Shown in pieces: positions 49,155 to 60,275 of a stretch of 64,000 nt of DNA. The DNA is taken from assembly GCF_021284765.1 (NCBI RefSeq), contig NZ_CP089924.1, forward strand, positions 2,436,001-2,500,000, in the 5' to 3' direction. This DNA is from Lysobacter sp. 5GHs7-4 (GTDB lineage: Bacteria; Pseudomonadota; Gammaproteobacteria; Xanthomonadales; Xanthomonadaceae). Below the pieces are notes generated by a model. That model worked only from the letters and a program-made list of their open reading frames with translations, had not been told where the DNA came from and made no database searches. Numbering within the stretch: position 1 is the stretch's first letter; the number at the start of each line of letters is the position of its first letter. The position numbers were made by a program, and so were the translations under genes.

Positions 49155-49380
49155 CCCCCTTTTGAAAAAGGGGGATTGAGGGGGATTTGCGTTGCGCTGT
49201 GGCCCCATAGCAGGCTTCAAGAGCAAATCCTCCCAACCCTCCTTTTCCAAAGGAGGGAGCAAAGCCAATGCGGCATGAGTGCGACGGAGCCGCTTCCCCC
49301 TTTGGAAAAGGGGGATTGAGGGGGATGTGCTTTGTGCGGCGGTTCGTAAATGCGCAGCTTCCCTTTGCCAAAGGAGGGAG
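49155..49380. repeat. Dispersed repeat, family A, two tandem inverted pairs
   Basis: Four units occur: 49155-49190 (CCCCCTTTTGAAAAAGGGGG...), its inverse at 49223-49258, a third at 49296-49330, and a degenerate fourth at 49358-49380. The first pair and second pair have the same arrangement, so the element appears to have been duplicated. It fills most of the 340 bases between the DUF3011 terminator and mtnA; nothing else is seen there. Confidence 0.85.
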
Positions 49381-49489
49381 CAAAGCCGAAGCCAGGCCGC
49401 AGCGCAGGGAGTCATCCTGCTTCGCTGGAGACCCAGGCCCGCCGCTCCACAGCCCCGCAACCGCCACACCCCTGCGATAAACTCACCCC

Positions 49490-50545
49490 ATGAACGACAT
49501 CGACTTCGACCGCTACGACCGCATCCGTCCGATCCGCTGGACCGGCGACGCCCTGGAACTGCTGGACCAGCGTCGGCTGCCGTTCGAGGTCGAGTACGTG
49601 CGTTGCGAGGACAGCGACGCGGTCGCCGCCGCCATCCATGCCCTGACCGTGCGCGGCGCGCCGGCGATCGGCATCGCCGCGGCCTGGGGCACGGTGCTGG
49701 CGGCGCGCGAGGTCGAGGCGGCCGACGGCGCCGCCGCGCTGGCGCGGCTGGAGCCGGCGATGCAGCGCCTCAACGCCGCGCGCCCGACCGCGGTCAACCT
49801 GGCCTGGGCGCTGGCGCGCATGCGCCGCCGCCTGACCTCGGCCGGCGCCGACTGGCGCGAGGCGCTCGCGCGCGAAGCGCAGGCCATCGCCGACGAGGAT
49901 CTGGCTGCCAACCGCCGCATGGGCGCGCTGGGCGCGGCGCTGATCGCGCCCGGCAGCGGCGTGCTCACCCATTGCAACACCGGCTCGCTGGCCACCGCCG
50001 GCTTCGGCACCGCGCTGGGCGTGATCCGCGCCGGCGTGGCCCAGGGCCGCATCGATCACGTCTACGCCGGCGAGACCCGGCCCTGGCTGCAGGGCGCGCG
50101 TCTGACCGTGTGGGAGCTGCAACAGGACGGCATCGTGCCGACCCTGATCGCCGACGCCGCCGCCTCGCACCTGATGAAGAGCGGGCGCGTGCAATGGGTG
50201 ATCGTCGGCGCCGACCGCATTTGCGCCAACGGCGACACCGCCAACAAGATCGGCACCTACCAGCTGGCGATCGCCGCGCGCCACCACGGCCTCAAGTTCA
50301 TGGTCGCCGCACCCTCGTCGACGGTGGACATGGCCACCGCCTCGGGCGATGCGATCGAGATCGAGGAACGCGACCCGGGCGAACTGTTCGCGCTGGGCGG
50401 GGTACGGACCGCGGCCGAGCAGGTCGGGGCCTGGAACCCGGTGTTCGACGTCACCCCGCACGAGCTGATCGACGCCATCGTCACCGAGCGCGGCGTGATC
50501 GAGCGCCCGGACACGCAGGCGATGCGGGCCGCGTTCGGCGCCTGA
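49490..50545 (+). CDS. mtnA: S-methyl-5-thioribose-1-phosphate isomerase
   Basis: A 351-residue MtnA of the eIF2B-alpha-like fold. Motifs are [17 protein letters not shown] near residue 55, [32 protein letters not shown] (active-site Cys) and [20 protein letters not shown] (active-site Asp). The [17 protein letters not shown] segment is also typical. It interconverts methylthioribose 1-phosphate and methylthioribulose 1-phosphate in methionine salvage. Other salvage genes are not visible. It lies upstream of gyrA with a 215-base gap. Confidence 0.96.
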   Translation: MNDIDFDRYDRIRPIRWTGDALELLDQRRLPFEVEYVRCEDSDAVAAAIHALTVRGAPAIGIAAAWGTVLAAREVEAADGAAALARLEPAMQRLNAARPTAVNLAWALARMRRRLTSAGADWREALAREAQAIADEDLAANRRMGALGAALIAPGSGVLTHCNTGSLATAGFGTALGVIRAGVAQGRIDHVYAGETRPWLQGARLTVWELQQDGIVPTLIADAAASHLMKSGRVQWVIVGADRICANGDTANKIGTYQLAIAARHHGLKFMVAAPSSTVDMATASGDAIEIEERDPGELFALGGVRTAAEQVGAWNPVFDVTPHELIDAIVTERGVIERPDTQAMRAAFGA

Positions 50546-50617
50546 CCGGCGCGGCGCGGCGGCAGGGTTCGCGCGGGCCTGGAAAAACAGGCGCAAGTGC
50601 TTGTTTCTGCGTGGGAA

Positions 50618-50652
50618 TCTGACTGCCGTCAGACCCCGTTTCGTGCTATCAT
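50618..50652 (+). promoter_or_regulatory. Candidate gyrA control region: inverted repeat plus TATCAT
   Basis: An inverted repeat TCTGAC-TGCC-GTCAGA (50618-50633) precedes a -10-like TATCAT (50647-50652), about 109 bases upstream of the gyrA ATG. There is no good -35, so the repeat may be a regulator site or a coincidence. Confidence 0.4.
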
Positions 50653-50760
50653 TTCCTGTCCTTTTGATGCCGCCTCGAGCGAGCTGCAGAACAGGCCCGC
50701 ACGGGCAGGTTTTCGCCGCCGTCCGGGGCGCCTGGCACCACCGCACAGCACGGAACCCTG

Positions 50761-53508
50761 ATGGCCGAACTCGCCAAGGAAATCATCCAGATCAATCTCG
50801 AAGACGAGATGCGTCGCAGCTATCTCGACTACGCCATGAGCGTGATCGTGGGGCGCGCGCTTCCCGATGTCCGCGATGGTCTCAAGCCGGTGCACCGCCG
50901 CGTCCTGTACGCGATGAGCGAGCTCGGCGCGCACAGCAACAAGCCGCACTTCAAGTCGGCGCGTATCGTCGGCGACGTGATCGGTAAGTACCACCCGCAC
51001 GGCGACCAGTCGGTGTACGACACGCTGGTGCGCATGGCGCAGCCGTTCTCGCTGCGCTACCTGCTGGTCGACGGCCAGGGCAACTTCGGTTCGGTCGACG
51101 GCGACTCCGCCGCGGCGATGCGTTACACCGAATCGCGCATGGCCAAGCTCACCCACGAGCTGATGGCGGACATCGACAAGGAAACCGTCGACTTCCAGCC
51201 CAACTACGACGAAAAGGAACTCGAACCCACGGTCATGCCGACCCGGGTGCCGAACCTGCTGGTCAACGGCTCGGCCGGTATCGCCGTGGGCATGGCGACC
51301 AACATTCCGCCGCACAACCTGTCGGAAGTGATCAACGCGACCATCGCCCTGATCAACGAGCCGGAGCTGGACGTCGACGGACTGATGGAACACATCCCCG
51401 GCCCGGACTTCCCGACCGCGGGCATCATCAACGGCACCGCCGGCATCATCGCCGCCTACCGCACCGGCCGCGGCCGAGTGCGCATGCGCGCTCGCGCCGA
51501 GATCGAGGTCAACGAGGACACCGGCCGCGAGGCCATCGCCGTCACCGAGATCCCGTACCAGGTCAACAAGGCGCGGCTGATCGAGAAGATCGCCGAGCTG
51601 GTCAAGGAAAAGAAGCTCGAAGGCATCAGCGAGCTGCGCGACGAGTCCGACAAGGACGGCATGCGCATCTTCATCGAGGTCAAGCGCGGCGAGTCGGCCG
51701 AGGTGGTGCTGAACAATCTGTATCAGCAGACCCAGATGGAGTCGGTGTTCGGCATCAACATGGTGGCGCTGGTCGACGGCCGCCCGCAGTTGCTGAACCT
51801 CAAGCAGATCCTGGAAGCCTTCATCCGTCACCGCCGCGAAGTGGTGACCCGCCGCACCATCTTCGATCTGCGCAAGGCGCGTCAGCGCGCGCACATCCTG
51901 GAAGGCCTGACGGTCGCGCTCGCCAACATCGACGAGATGATCGAGCTGATCAAGACCTCGGCAAATCCGAACGAGGCGCGCGAGCGCATGCTGGCCAAGA
52001 CCTGGGAGCCGGGTCTGGTCGGTGCGTTGCTGTCCGCGGCCGGTTCCGAGGCCTCGCGTCCGGAAGACCTGCCGGCCGGCGTGGGTTTCGCCGACGGCCG
52101 CTACCAGCTCACCGAGGTCCAGGCCAGCCAGATCCTGGAAATGCGCCTGCACCGTCTGACCGGGTTGGAGCAGGACAAGCTGACCGAGGAATACCGGCTG
52201 CTGCTGGACACCATCCGCGGCCTGATCGAGATCCTGGAGAACCCCGAGGTGCTGCTGGAGGTGATCCGCACCGAGCTGCTCAACCTCAAGGAAGAGTTCG
52301 GCGACGCGCGCCGCAGCGAGATCCGCGCCAGCGAGGAAGATCTCGACATCCTCGACCTGATCGCGCCGGAAGACGTGGTGGTGACCCTGTCGCATTCCGG
52401 TTACGCCAAGCGCCAGCCGGTCAGCGCCTACCGCGCCCAGAAGCGCGGCGGCAAGGGACGCAACGCCGCCGCGACCAAGGACGAGGATTTCATCGACAAG
52501 CTGTGGTTGGTCAACACCCACGACACCTTGTTGACCTTCACCAGTTCCGGCCGCGTGTTTTGGCTGCCGGTGCACCAGTTGCCCGAGGCCGGTCCGAACG
52601 CGCGCGGCCGTCCGATCATCAACTGGCTGGCGCTGGAAGCCGGCGAGCAGGTCCAGGCCGTGCTGCCGGTGCGCGAGTACGACGACCAGCACTTCGTGTT
52701 CTTCGCCACCCGCAAGGGCATGGTCAAGAAGACGCCGCTGACCGAGTTCGCCTACCGCCTGGCGCGCGGCAAGATCGCGATCAACCTCGACGAGGGCGAC
52801 GCCCTGGTCGATGTCGCGCTCACCGACGGCCAGCGCGAGGTCATGCTGTTCGCCAGCAACGGCAAGGCCGTGCGCTTCGCCGAGAGCGGGCGCGAGGACG
52901 AGGCCGAGGCCGGCGACGAGACGATCGAGGCCGATGCCAGCGACGACGCCGCCGACGGCGAAGCCGCGGGCGAGGGCGAGGGCGCCGACAAGAGCAAGCG
53001 CGGCAAGGGCGGCGTGCGTTCCACCGGCCGCAACAGCCGCGGCGTGCGCGGCATCAAGCTGGCCGCCGGCGAAGCCGTGGTCAGCATGATCGTGATCGAC
53101 GGCGACGGCGACATCCTCACCGCCAGCCAGCGCGGCTACGGCAAGCGCACGCCGGTCGAGGAGTATCCGTGCAAGGGCCGCGGCACCCAGGGCGTGATCG
53201 CGCTCAAGACCACCGACCGCAACGGTGCGCTGGTCGGCGCGATCCAGCTCAGCGACCACCACGAAGTGCTGATGATCTCCGACGGCGGCACCCTGGTGCG
53301 CACGCGCGCGGCGGAAATCTCCCAGGTCGGCCGCAACACCCAGGGCGTGACCCTGATGCGCCTGGCCGACGACGAGACGCTCAAGACCATCGAGCGCGTC
53401 GATGCGTCGCTGGAAGACGAGGCCGAGGACGGCGGCGACGGCGAGACCCTGCCGCCGGCCGCGGATGCCGGCCAAGGCGGCACCGAGGAGATCGCGCCGG
53501 AAAGCTGA
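50761..53508 (+). CDS. gyrA: DNA gyrase subunit A
   Basis: A 915-residue GyrA. The catalytic tyrosine is Tyr122 in [13 protein letters not shown]. The quinolone-determining region reads [18 protein letters not shown], so position 83 is Gln and 87 is Asp. The GyrA box QKRGGKG is at about residue 560 and starts the beta-pinwheel wrapping domain. An acidic insert of about 45 residues ([18 protein letters not shown]... then [11 protein letters not shown]) interrupts that domain near residues 709-755. The tail is also acidic. It pairs with GyrB, not in the window, to supercoil DNA. The ribosome site (GGAACCC) is weak. Confidence 0.98.
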   Translation: MAELAKEIIQINLEDEMRRSYLDYAMSVIVGRALPDVRDGLKPVHRRVLYAMSELGAHSNKPHFKSARIVGDVIGKYHPHGDQSVYDTLVRMAQPFSLRYLLVDGQGNFGSVDGDSAAAMRYTESRMAKLTHELMADIDKETVDFQPNYDEKELEPTVMPTRVPNLLVNGSAGIAVGMATNIPPHNLSEVINATIALINEPELDVDGLMEHIPGPDFPTAGIINGTAGIIAAYRTGRGRVRMRARAEIEVNEDTGREAIAVTEIPYQVNKARLIEKIAELVKEKKLEGISELRDESDKDGMRIFIEVKRGESAEVVLNNLYQQTQMESVFGINMVALVDGRPQLLNLKQILEAFIRHRREVVTRRTIFDLRKARQRAHILEGLTVALANIDEMIELIKTSANPNEARERMLAKTWEPGLVGALLSAAGSEASRPEDLPAGVGFADGRYQLTEVQASQILEMRLHRLTGLEQDKLTEEYRLLLDTIRGLIEILENPEVLLEVIRTELLNLKEEFGDARRSEIRASEEDLDILDLIAPEDVVVTLSHSGYAKRQPVSAYRAQKRGGKGRNAAATKDEDFIDKLWLVNTHDTLLTFTSSGRVFWLPVHQLPEAGPNARGRPIINWLALEAGEQVQAVLPVREYDDQHFVFFATRKGMVKKTPLTEFAYRLARGKIAINLDEGDALVDVALTDGQREVMLFASNGKAVRFAESGREDEAEAGDETIEADASDDAADGEAAGEGEGADKSKRGKGGVRSTGRNSRGVRGIKLAAGEAVVSMIVIDGDGDILTASQRGYGKRTPVEEYPCKGRGTQGVIALKTTDRNGALVGAIQLSDHHEVLMISDGGTLVRTRAAEISQVGRNTQGVTLMRLADDETLKTIERVDASLEDEAEDGGDGETLPPAADAGQGGTEEIAPES

Positions 53509-53531
53509 TCCTTATCGCGCTTCGTTGCATG

Positions 53532-53561
53532 CGAAAACGCCGCCTTCGGGCGGCGTTTTCG
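53532..53561 (+). terminator. Terminator of gyrA
   Basis: A 13-bp stem CGAAAACGCCGCC/GGCGGCGTTTTCG with a TTCG tetraloop follows the gyrA stop by about 23 bases. The A/T edge of the stem supplies the U-tract (GTTTTC). Confidence 0.85.
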
Positions 53562-53573
53562 TGAGCGGAAAAG

Positions 53574-53603
53574 AAAAACCCCGGCCGTAGCCGGGGTTTT
53601 TTT
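53574..53603. terminator. Bidirectional terminator between gyrA and the M4 protease
   Basis: A 12-bp stem AAAAACCCCGGC/GCCGGGGTTTTT with a CGTA loop has T-runs on both sides. It serves the convergent protease gene and is a second stop for gyrA. A near-identical hairpin follows the other protease gene (56422-56449). Confidence 0.88.
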
Positions 53604-53648
53604 GTAGCGTTCGCGATGCCGGGCCGGTCCCTGGCCCGGACGGCGCGA

Positions 53649-56000
<2,352 letters not shown>

Positions 56001-56084
56001 CTAGGTCGCTGCGCGAATCAGCGTCAAAGGAATGGAACTGAGTCACATCCGTTAAGGGAGACGGCCGCCGCGTCGCGGTACCCG

Positions 56085-56345
56085 GCGATTACATCTGAAA
56101 CCGTTTTTTTGCTGGGTTTGGCGCGTGAATCTCGGATTCACGAGATGGAAATCGGTTTGTAATAATGTTTTAAATAAATTGCTGCAACGCACAAGGATAT
56201 TGCGCGGTCGGAGTAGGGCATTTTCGCCTGAAGTGCGTTGTAAATCTTATTCAGCTAAATCAATGGCTTTCACCGCGAATTCACTGTTTTTGTCGGGCGC
56301 TATTATTTTGTCGGGTAGATAATCAATTGGCGAATGTGATCCAGT
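56085..56345. other. AT-rich island in the protease intergenic gap
   Basis: The 674-base gap between the two protease genes holds no credible gene. Within it this stretch is strikingly AT-rich against the GC-rich surroundings (for example AATAATGTTTTAAATAAATTG). It contains a perfect inverted repeat CGTGAATC-TCG-GATTCACG at 56124-56142. It lies upstream of the M4 gene on its strand and may hold its promoter and regulator sites. Confidence 0.5.
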
Positions 56346-56421
56346 TCCGCGGTTAAGCGTGGGCACTATCCCAGTTATCGCGAAAACCGGCGGGCCGGTC
56401 GTTTTCGCAGCAAGGCCAAAG

Positions 56422-56449
56422 AAAAACCCCGGCCGTGGCCGGGGTTTTG
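56422..56449 (-). terminator. Terminator of the reprolysin-like protease gene
   Basis: An 11-bp stem AAAACCCCGGC/GCCGGGGTTTT, with a T-run on the minus strand (TTTTTC), lies 40 bases beyond the stop codon. It is almost the same as the hairpin after the M4 gene. Confidence 0.85.
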
Positions 56450-56488
56450 GGATCGCGATCGGGCAGGGTGCCCGGCGGCGCGGCCGCA

Positions 56489-58396
56489 TCAGAAGGTGAT
56501 GCTCCAGTTGTCGATGTAGCCCACGTCCTGGCCGGCCCGGTCGGCCGCGCGCAGGCGCCAGGTGCCGTTGAGGGTCTCGGTCGACAGATTCTTGCTGAAG
56601 GTGCCGCTGACGTTGTCGGCGCTGCCGCCGCTGCGGTTGTGCAGGTTGTAGACCGAGCCGTCCGGCGCCAGCAGGTCCACGATCAGGTCGCCCTTGTACG
56701 GGTGGACGATGTTGACCGAGATCGAGGCATTGCTGGGTGCGTTGCCGCTGCGGCCGGCGACCACGATCGAGCTGGTGACACCCGTAGCGTTGTTGTCGGG
56801 AATGCTGACGTCGGTGCCGTTGCTGTAGGTCTGCACGCCTCCAGTGCTGACCGTGACCGTGCCGGTCTTGGTGTGGGTGGCGCCGTCGTCGTCGGTGACC
56901 GTCAGGCTGACGGTGTAGCTGCCGGCCGCCGAGTAGGTCTTGCTGGGATTGGCCGCGGTGGAGGTGGTGCCGTCGCCGAAGTTCCAGCTGCGCGAGGCGA
57001 TGCTGCCGTCGCTGTCGGTGGAGGTGTCGGTGAAGGCCACCGTCAGGCCGCTGGCCGAGGAGGTGAAGTTGGCCACCGGTGCGGTGTTCGCGCCCGGGTC
57101 GGGGCGGAACGCGGCCATGGTCGCCTTGGTCTGCACCAGCACGCGCTGGTTGTGGCTGAGGTTGGTGTTGCCCATGGCCACGCCGTTGTAGGTGACGTCG
57201 GGGTTGGACCAGTAGTTCAGGCGCGTGCAGGCGGCGCCGCTGCACTGGTAGGCCATGATGGTGCGCCAGCGCGCGCCGCTGGCCGGCGCGTACTGGTAAC
57301 CGTGGCCGTAGGCATAGGGCGTGCTGGTGGGGTCGTTGGCCGGGTCGTGGCGGGCCGACAGCAGGTGGCCGATCTCGTGGGCGAAGCTGTAGTAGCCGGT
57401 CGCGCAATCCCAGTACACGGTGGCGAAGGCGCTGGCGGCGTTGGAGCCGATCGCGCGGGCGCGGCCGCAGTTGCTGTCGTCGTCGATGACCAGCACGTTG
57501 ACGTCGGCGGCGTTGGCGTCGCGGCTGGCGTGGATGTCGTCCATGTAGCCGTCGTTGGTGACCGCGAAGCGCTGCACGTCGGTGGCGTGGCCGTCGCCGA
57601 CCGAGGTGTATTCGACCGTGCGGTAGTTGGCCAGCACCATGTTGATGCCGACGTTGGAGTTGACGTAGCCCTGGTTGCTTTCGGCCACGGCCAGTTCGAT
57701 CAACGCCTCCATGTCGCCGCCGTAGGCCGCGACGGCCTGGTTGGTGGCGACCACCTGGACGCGGATGGTGGCGGTGGCGCCGGGATCGATCGCGGCCGCG
57801 CCGACCAGGCCGCCCGCGCGCGCGGCGGCGCCGCGCATGTCGAACTGCGGCATGGCCGCTTCGCTGTAGTCGGCGGCGTGATCCGGCGGCATGCGGCTCT
57901 CGTCGACCTCGATCACCGCGTTGCTGCCGTCGGGCAGGGACTGGATGCGGTACAGGGTGCCGTCGACGCGCACGTTGCCGGTGATGCGGTCGCCGTGGCG
58001 GACCAGGGCCACCGAGTTGCGTTCGTCCAGGCGCACTTCGCGCGCGCCGCGCAAGGCCGAGGCGCCGCGCGAGTCGCGCAGGCGGCCGAGCCAGACGGTG
58101 TTGCCGCGTTCGGTGCGGTGGGCGTTGTCGAGCACGGCGGTGACCAGGCGCGATCCCAGGCGCAGGTCGATCTCGCGATTTTGCGCGCTGACCGCCGAGG
58201 CGTCGGCGCGTTCGATGCGCAGGCTGCGCGTCGGGCCTGCCTTGGACAGGTGCTGAGCGGTCGCCAGCGCGGCGCTCCTCGGCGCTGGCGTGGCGTCGCC
58301 GACGAACAAGGGCTTGGCGGCGAAGGCCGGCGCGCTGACGATGGACAGCAGCAAGGCGGCTTGGGCGAGCGGTGCTGCGTAGTGGCGGGTGGTCAT
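56489..58396 (-). CDS. Secreted reprolysin-like metzincin protease with PKD and P domains
   Basis: A 635-residue exported protein. The signal peptide ends near SAPAFA. The catalytic domain has the metzincin zinc site HEIGHLLSARHD (His340, Glu341, His344, His350) and a Met-turn RTIMAYQCSG. It is of the M12/M72-like peptidase class (adamalysin-like). A PKD domain (about 435-520, with [19 protein letters not shown]) and a P domain (about 525-635, ending GYIDNWSITF) follow. The C-terminal 200 residues are nearly identical to those of the adjacent M4 protease. GGAGAG precedes the ATG. It should be secreted and act on host or prey protein. Confidence 0.93.
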   Translation of the reverse strand: MTTRHYAAPLAQAALLLSIVSAPAFAAKPLFVGDATPAPRSAALATAQHLSKAGPTRSLRIERADASAVSAQNREIDLRLGSRLVTAVLDNAHRTERGNTVWLGRLRDSRGASALRGAREVRLDERNSVALVRHGDRITGNVRVDGTLYRIQSLPDGSNAVIEVDESRMPPDHAADYSEAAMPQFDMRGAAARAGGLVGAAAIDPGATATIRVQVVATNQAVAAYGGDMEALIELAVAESNQGYVNSNVGINMVLANYRTVEYTSVGDGHATDVQRFAVTNDGYMDDIHASRDANAADVNVLVIDDDSNCGRARAIGSNAASAFATVYWDCATGYYSFAHEIGHLLSARHDPANDPTSTPYAYGHGYQYAPASGARWRTIMAYQCSGAACTRLNYWSNPDVTYNGVAMGNTNLSHNQRVLVQTKATMAAFRPDPGANTAPVANFTSSASGLTVAFTDTSTDSDGSIASRSWNFGDGTTSTAANPSKTYSAAGSYTVSLTVTDDDGATHTKTGTVTVSTGGVQTYSNGTDVSIPDNNATGVTSSIVVAGRSGNAPSNASISVNIVHPYKGDLIVDLLAPDGSVYNLHNRSGGSADNVSGTFSKNLSTETLNGTWRLRAADRAGQDVGYIDNWSITF

Positions 58397-58857
58397 CGGG
58401 TTTTCTCTCCGGTCGGCCGCGGGCGGCCGTGGCGATGGCGGTGTCCCCACGCGCGGCGTCCGTGCTTGCCGGTGCGCAGAGAGGCGACAGGAGCCGCGCG
58501 GCGATCGACGGGTGCCGCGTTGCGCCCTGATTGCCAAGCTAGCCAAGCGGCGGCCGCTGCAGAGAGAGGGAAAGACGAGGTGGTGGCGCATGCAAGCGTG
58601 ACCGCAATCAAGCATCGGCGTTTCCGTTGCGATGCGAAGCGCACAGATGAGGTGCGTTGAAATAGTGTTTCAAGCAAGCTTTATGCGCATGAAACACGCG
58701 ATAAATGTGTTTAAAGCGTGCCAGAAAGCGCGAATGCGGCACGTGCGCTCTGCGTCCATGGCCAGGCGCGGGCGCGACGTGCCCCTGGGCGAAATCGTCA
58801 GCGGACATTAACGTTTCGCACCTATAGTGCAGGCCCCTATTTACTGGAGTTCGATTT
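58397..58857. other. Intergenic region between divergent protease and lipoprotein genes
   Basis: About 460 bases without a recognisable gene. A perfect 8-base inverted repeat, GTGTTTCA ... TGAAACAC, lies at 58665-58697, within a locally AT-richer patch. The right end has TATAGT 28 bases before the lipoprotein ATG, a possible -10. Promoters for both divergent genes should be in here. Confidence 0.5.
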
Positions 58858-60060
58858 ATGGCGATGCGCCGTGCAGGGATGCTGATCGGGATGGTGTGGC
58901 TGGCTTGCGCTTGCAGTCGCGGGCCTGCGCAGGGCGCGGATGGAGCCAGCGCGTCCGATCAACCGCAGTCGCAACCGGCCGCCGCGTTGGCCACCGACGC
59001 CGCGCCGAAGACGGCCGGCGACAGGGAGTTCCCGGTCATTCCGCAGATCGTGGTGCCGGACGTCGTCGGCATCGGCCCGGCGCAGCAGACGCTGGAAAAC
59101 GCGATGCAGGACATCATCGATCCGATCGCGGGCATCAGCGTGCGCCCGGCCAACTGCGTCGCCGACGGCGCCCTGGTCAACGACGCCGGCATCACCAGCG
59201 TGGACGCCGACGGCAAGCTCTCGCGCAACGGCGACGAGGGCATCTTCCGCATCGCCGCCGACGGCAGCGGTACCGCCAACTTCGGCGGCGGCATCGTCAC
59301 CGTCGACGCCGACGGCAGCGGCAGCATCAACGGCAGCGGCGAGGACGGCGCGGACGATGCGATCGTTACGGTCGAGGCCGACGGCTCGGGCAGCTACAAC
59401 GGCAAGTACGGGATCATCCGCCTGGACGGAAAGGGCGGCGGCACCTGGAACAACGACAGCGGCGTGATCACCAACAACGGCGACGGTTCGGGGAGCTGGA
59501 ACGGGCCGCAGGGCGTGGTCACGATCAACGCCGACGGCAGCGGCAGCTGGAACAGTCCGCAGGGCCTGGTGATCAACGACGGCGACGGCAAGGGCCGGGT
59601 TGGGGCGCCGGCGCGCGAGATGAAGATGGCGCCGATTCCCAAGGTCGCGCCGGCGGGCAAGTTCCCGCCGCTGAAGAAGTTCGCGCCGCCCGGCGCGCCC
59701 TGCGGCTTCGTCATCACCCTCAACGACCGGGTGCTGTTCGACTTCGACCAGGCGCAGATCCGGCCGGACGCGGTGCCGGTGCTCGATACGCTGGCTGCGG
59801 CGTTGCAAAAGGTGCCGGCGCGGGCGATGGAGATCCGCGGCCACACCGACGCCAAGGGCGGCGACGACTACAACCTGGATCTGTCCGAGCGCCGCGCGCA
59901 GGCCGTCATCGCCGCCTTGCGCCAACGCGGCGCGGCGCAGGAGGCCGATGCCAAGGGCTACGGCGAGTCGCAGCCGGTGGCGCCGAACGAGTTGAACGGG
60001 CAGGACCATCCCGCGGGCCGGCAGTTGAACCGGCGCGTGGAAATTTTCGTTCGGACCTGA
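58858..60060 (+). CDS. OmpA-family lipoprotein with DGSG repeats
   Basis: A 400-residue protein. MAMRRAGMLIGMVWLACACS looks like a lipoprotein signal with acylation at Cys17 or Cys19. Residues 115-248 hold about seven imperfect repeats with a DADGSGS or NGDGSGSW core, for example VTVDADGSGSINGS, ITNNGDGSGSWNGP and VTINADGSGSWNSP. The C-terminal OmpA domain (about 290-400) has LNDRVLFDFDQAQIRPDAV, EIRGHTDAKGGDDYN and LSERRAQAV, with Asp331 and Arg346 as the peptidoglycan-binding residues. It probably links the outer membrane to peptidoglycan. The repeat module is unfamiliar to me. GGAG precedes the ATG. Confidence 0.9.
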   Translation: MAMRRAGMLIGMVWLACACSRGPAQGADGASASDQPQSQPAAALATDAAPKTAGDREFPVIPQIVVPDVVGIGPAQQTLENAMQDIIDPIAGISVRPANCVADGALVNDAGITSVDADGKLSRNGDEGIFRIAADGSGTANFGGGIVTVDADGSGSINGSGEDGADDAIVTVEADGSGSYNGKYGIIRLDGKGGGTWNNDSGVITNNGDGSGSWNGPQGVVTINADGSGSWNSPQGLVINDGDGKGRVGAPAREMKMAPIPKVAPAGKFPPLKKFAPPGAPCGFVITLNDRVLFDFDQAQIRPDAVPVLDTLAAALQKVPARAMEIRGHTDAKGGDDYNLDLSERRAQAVIAALRQRGAAQEADAKGYGESQPVAPNELNGQDHPAGRQLNRRVEIFVRT

Positions 60061-60275
60061 GGCCGGACCGCATCCCGTACCGGCCGGCGGACCGCGAGCG
60101 CCGCCGGCCCGTGCCTGTCTCGGTTTGAAACAGTGTACTAACCGGTTCGGCGCAAGCCGGGCACGCAATATCTGTGCCGACAACGCCGCCGAATCGGTCG
60201 CTAAATATTTGCCAACGTCGCTGCTGCGTAACACACGCGCCGCTCTATACTCGTCGCAACCCGAGGGGAGACGAC

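Noticed and set aside
49155..49380. CRISPR or insertion-sequence remnant
   Set aside because: Units are inverted, not direct, with no spacer regularity, no transposase and no target-site duplication visible.
58397..58857. Short plus-strand frame in the gap before the OmpA lipoprotein
   Set aside because: Overlaps the protease promoter area, Arg-rich, no ribosome site and no recognisable domain.
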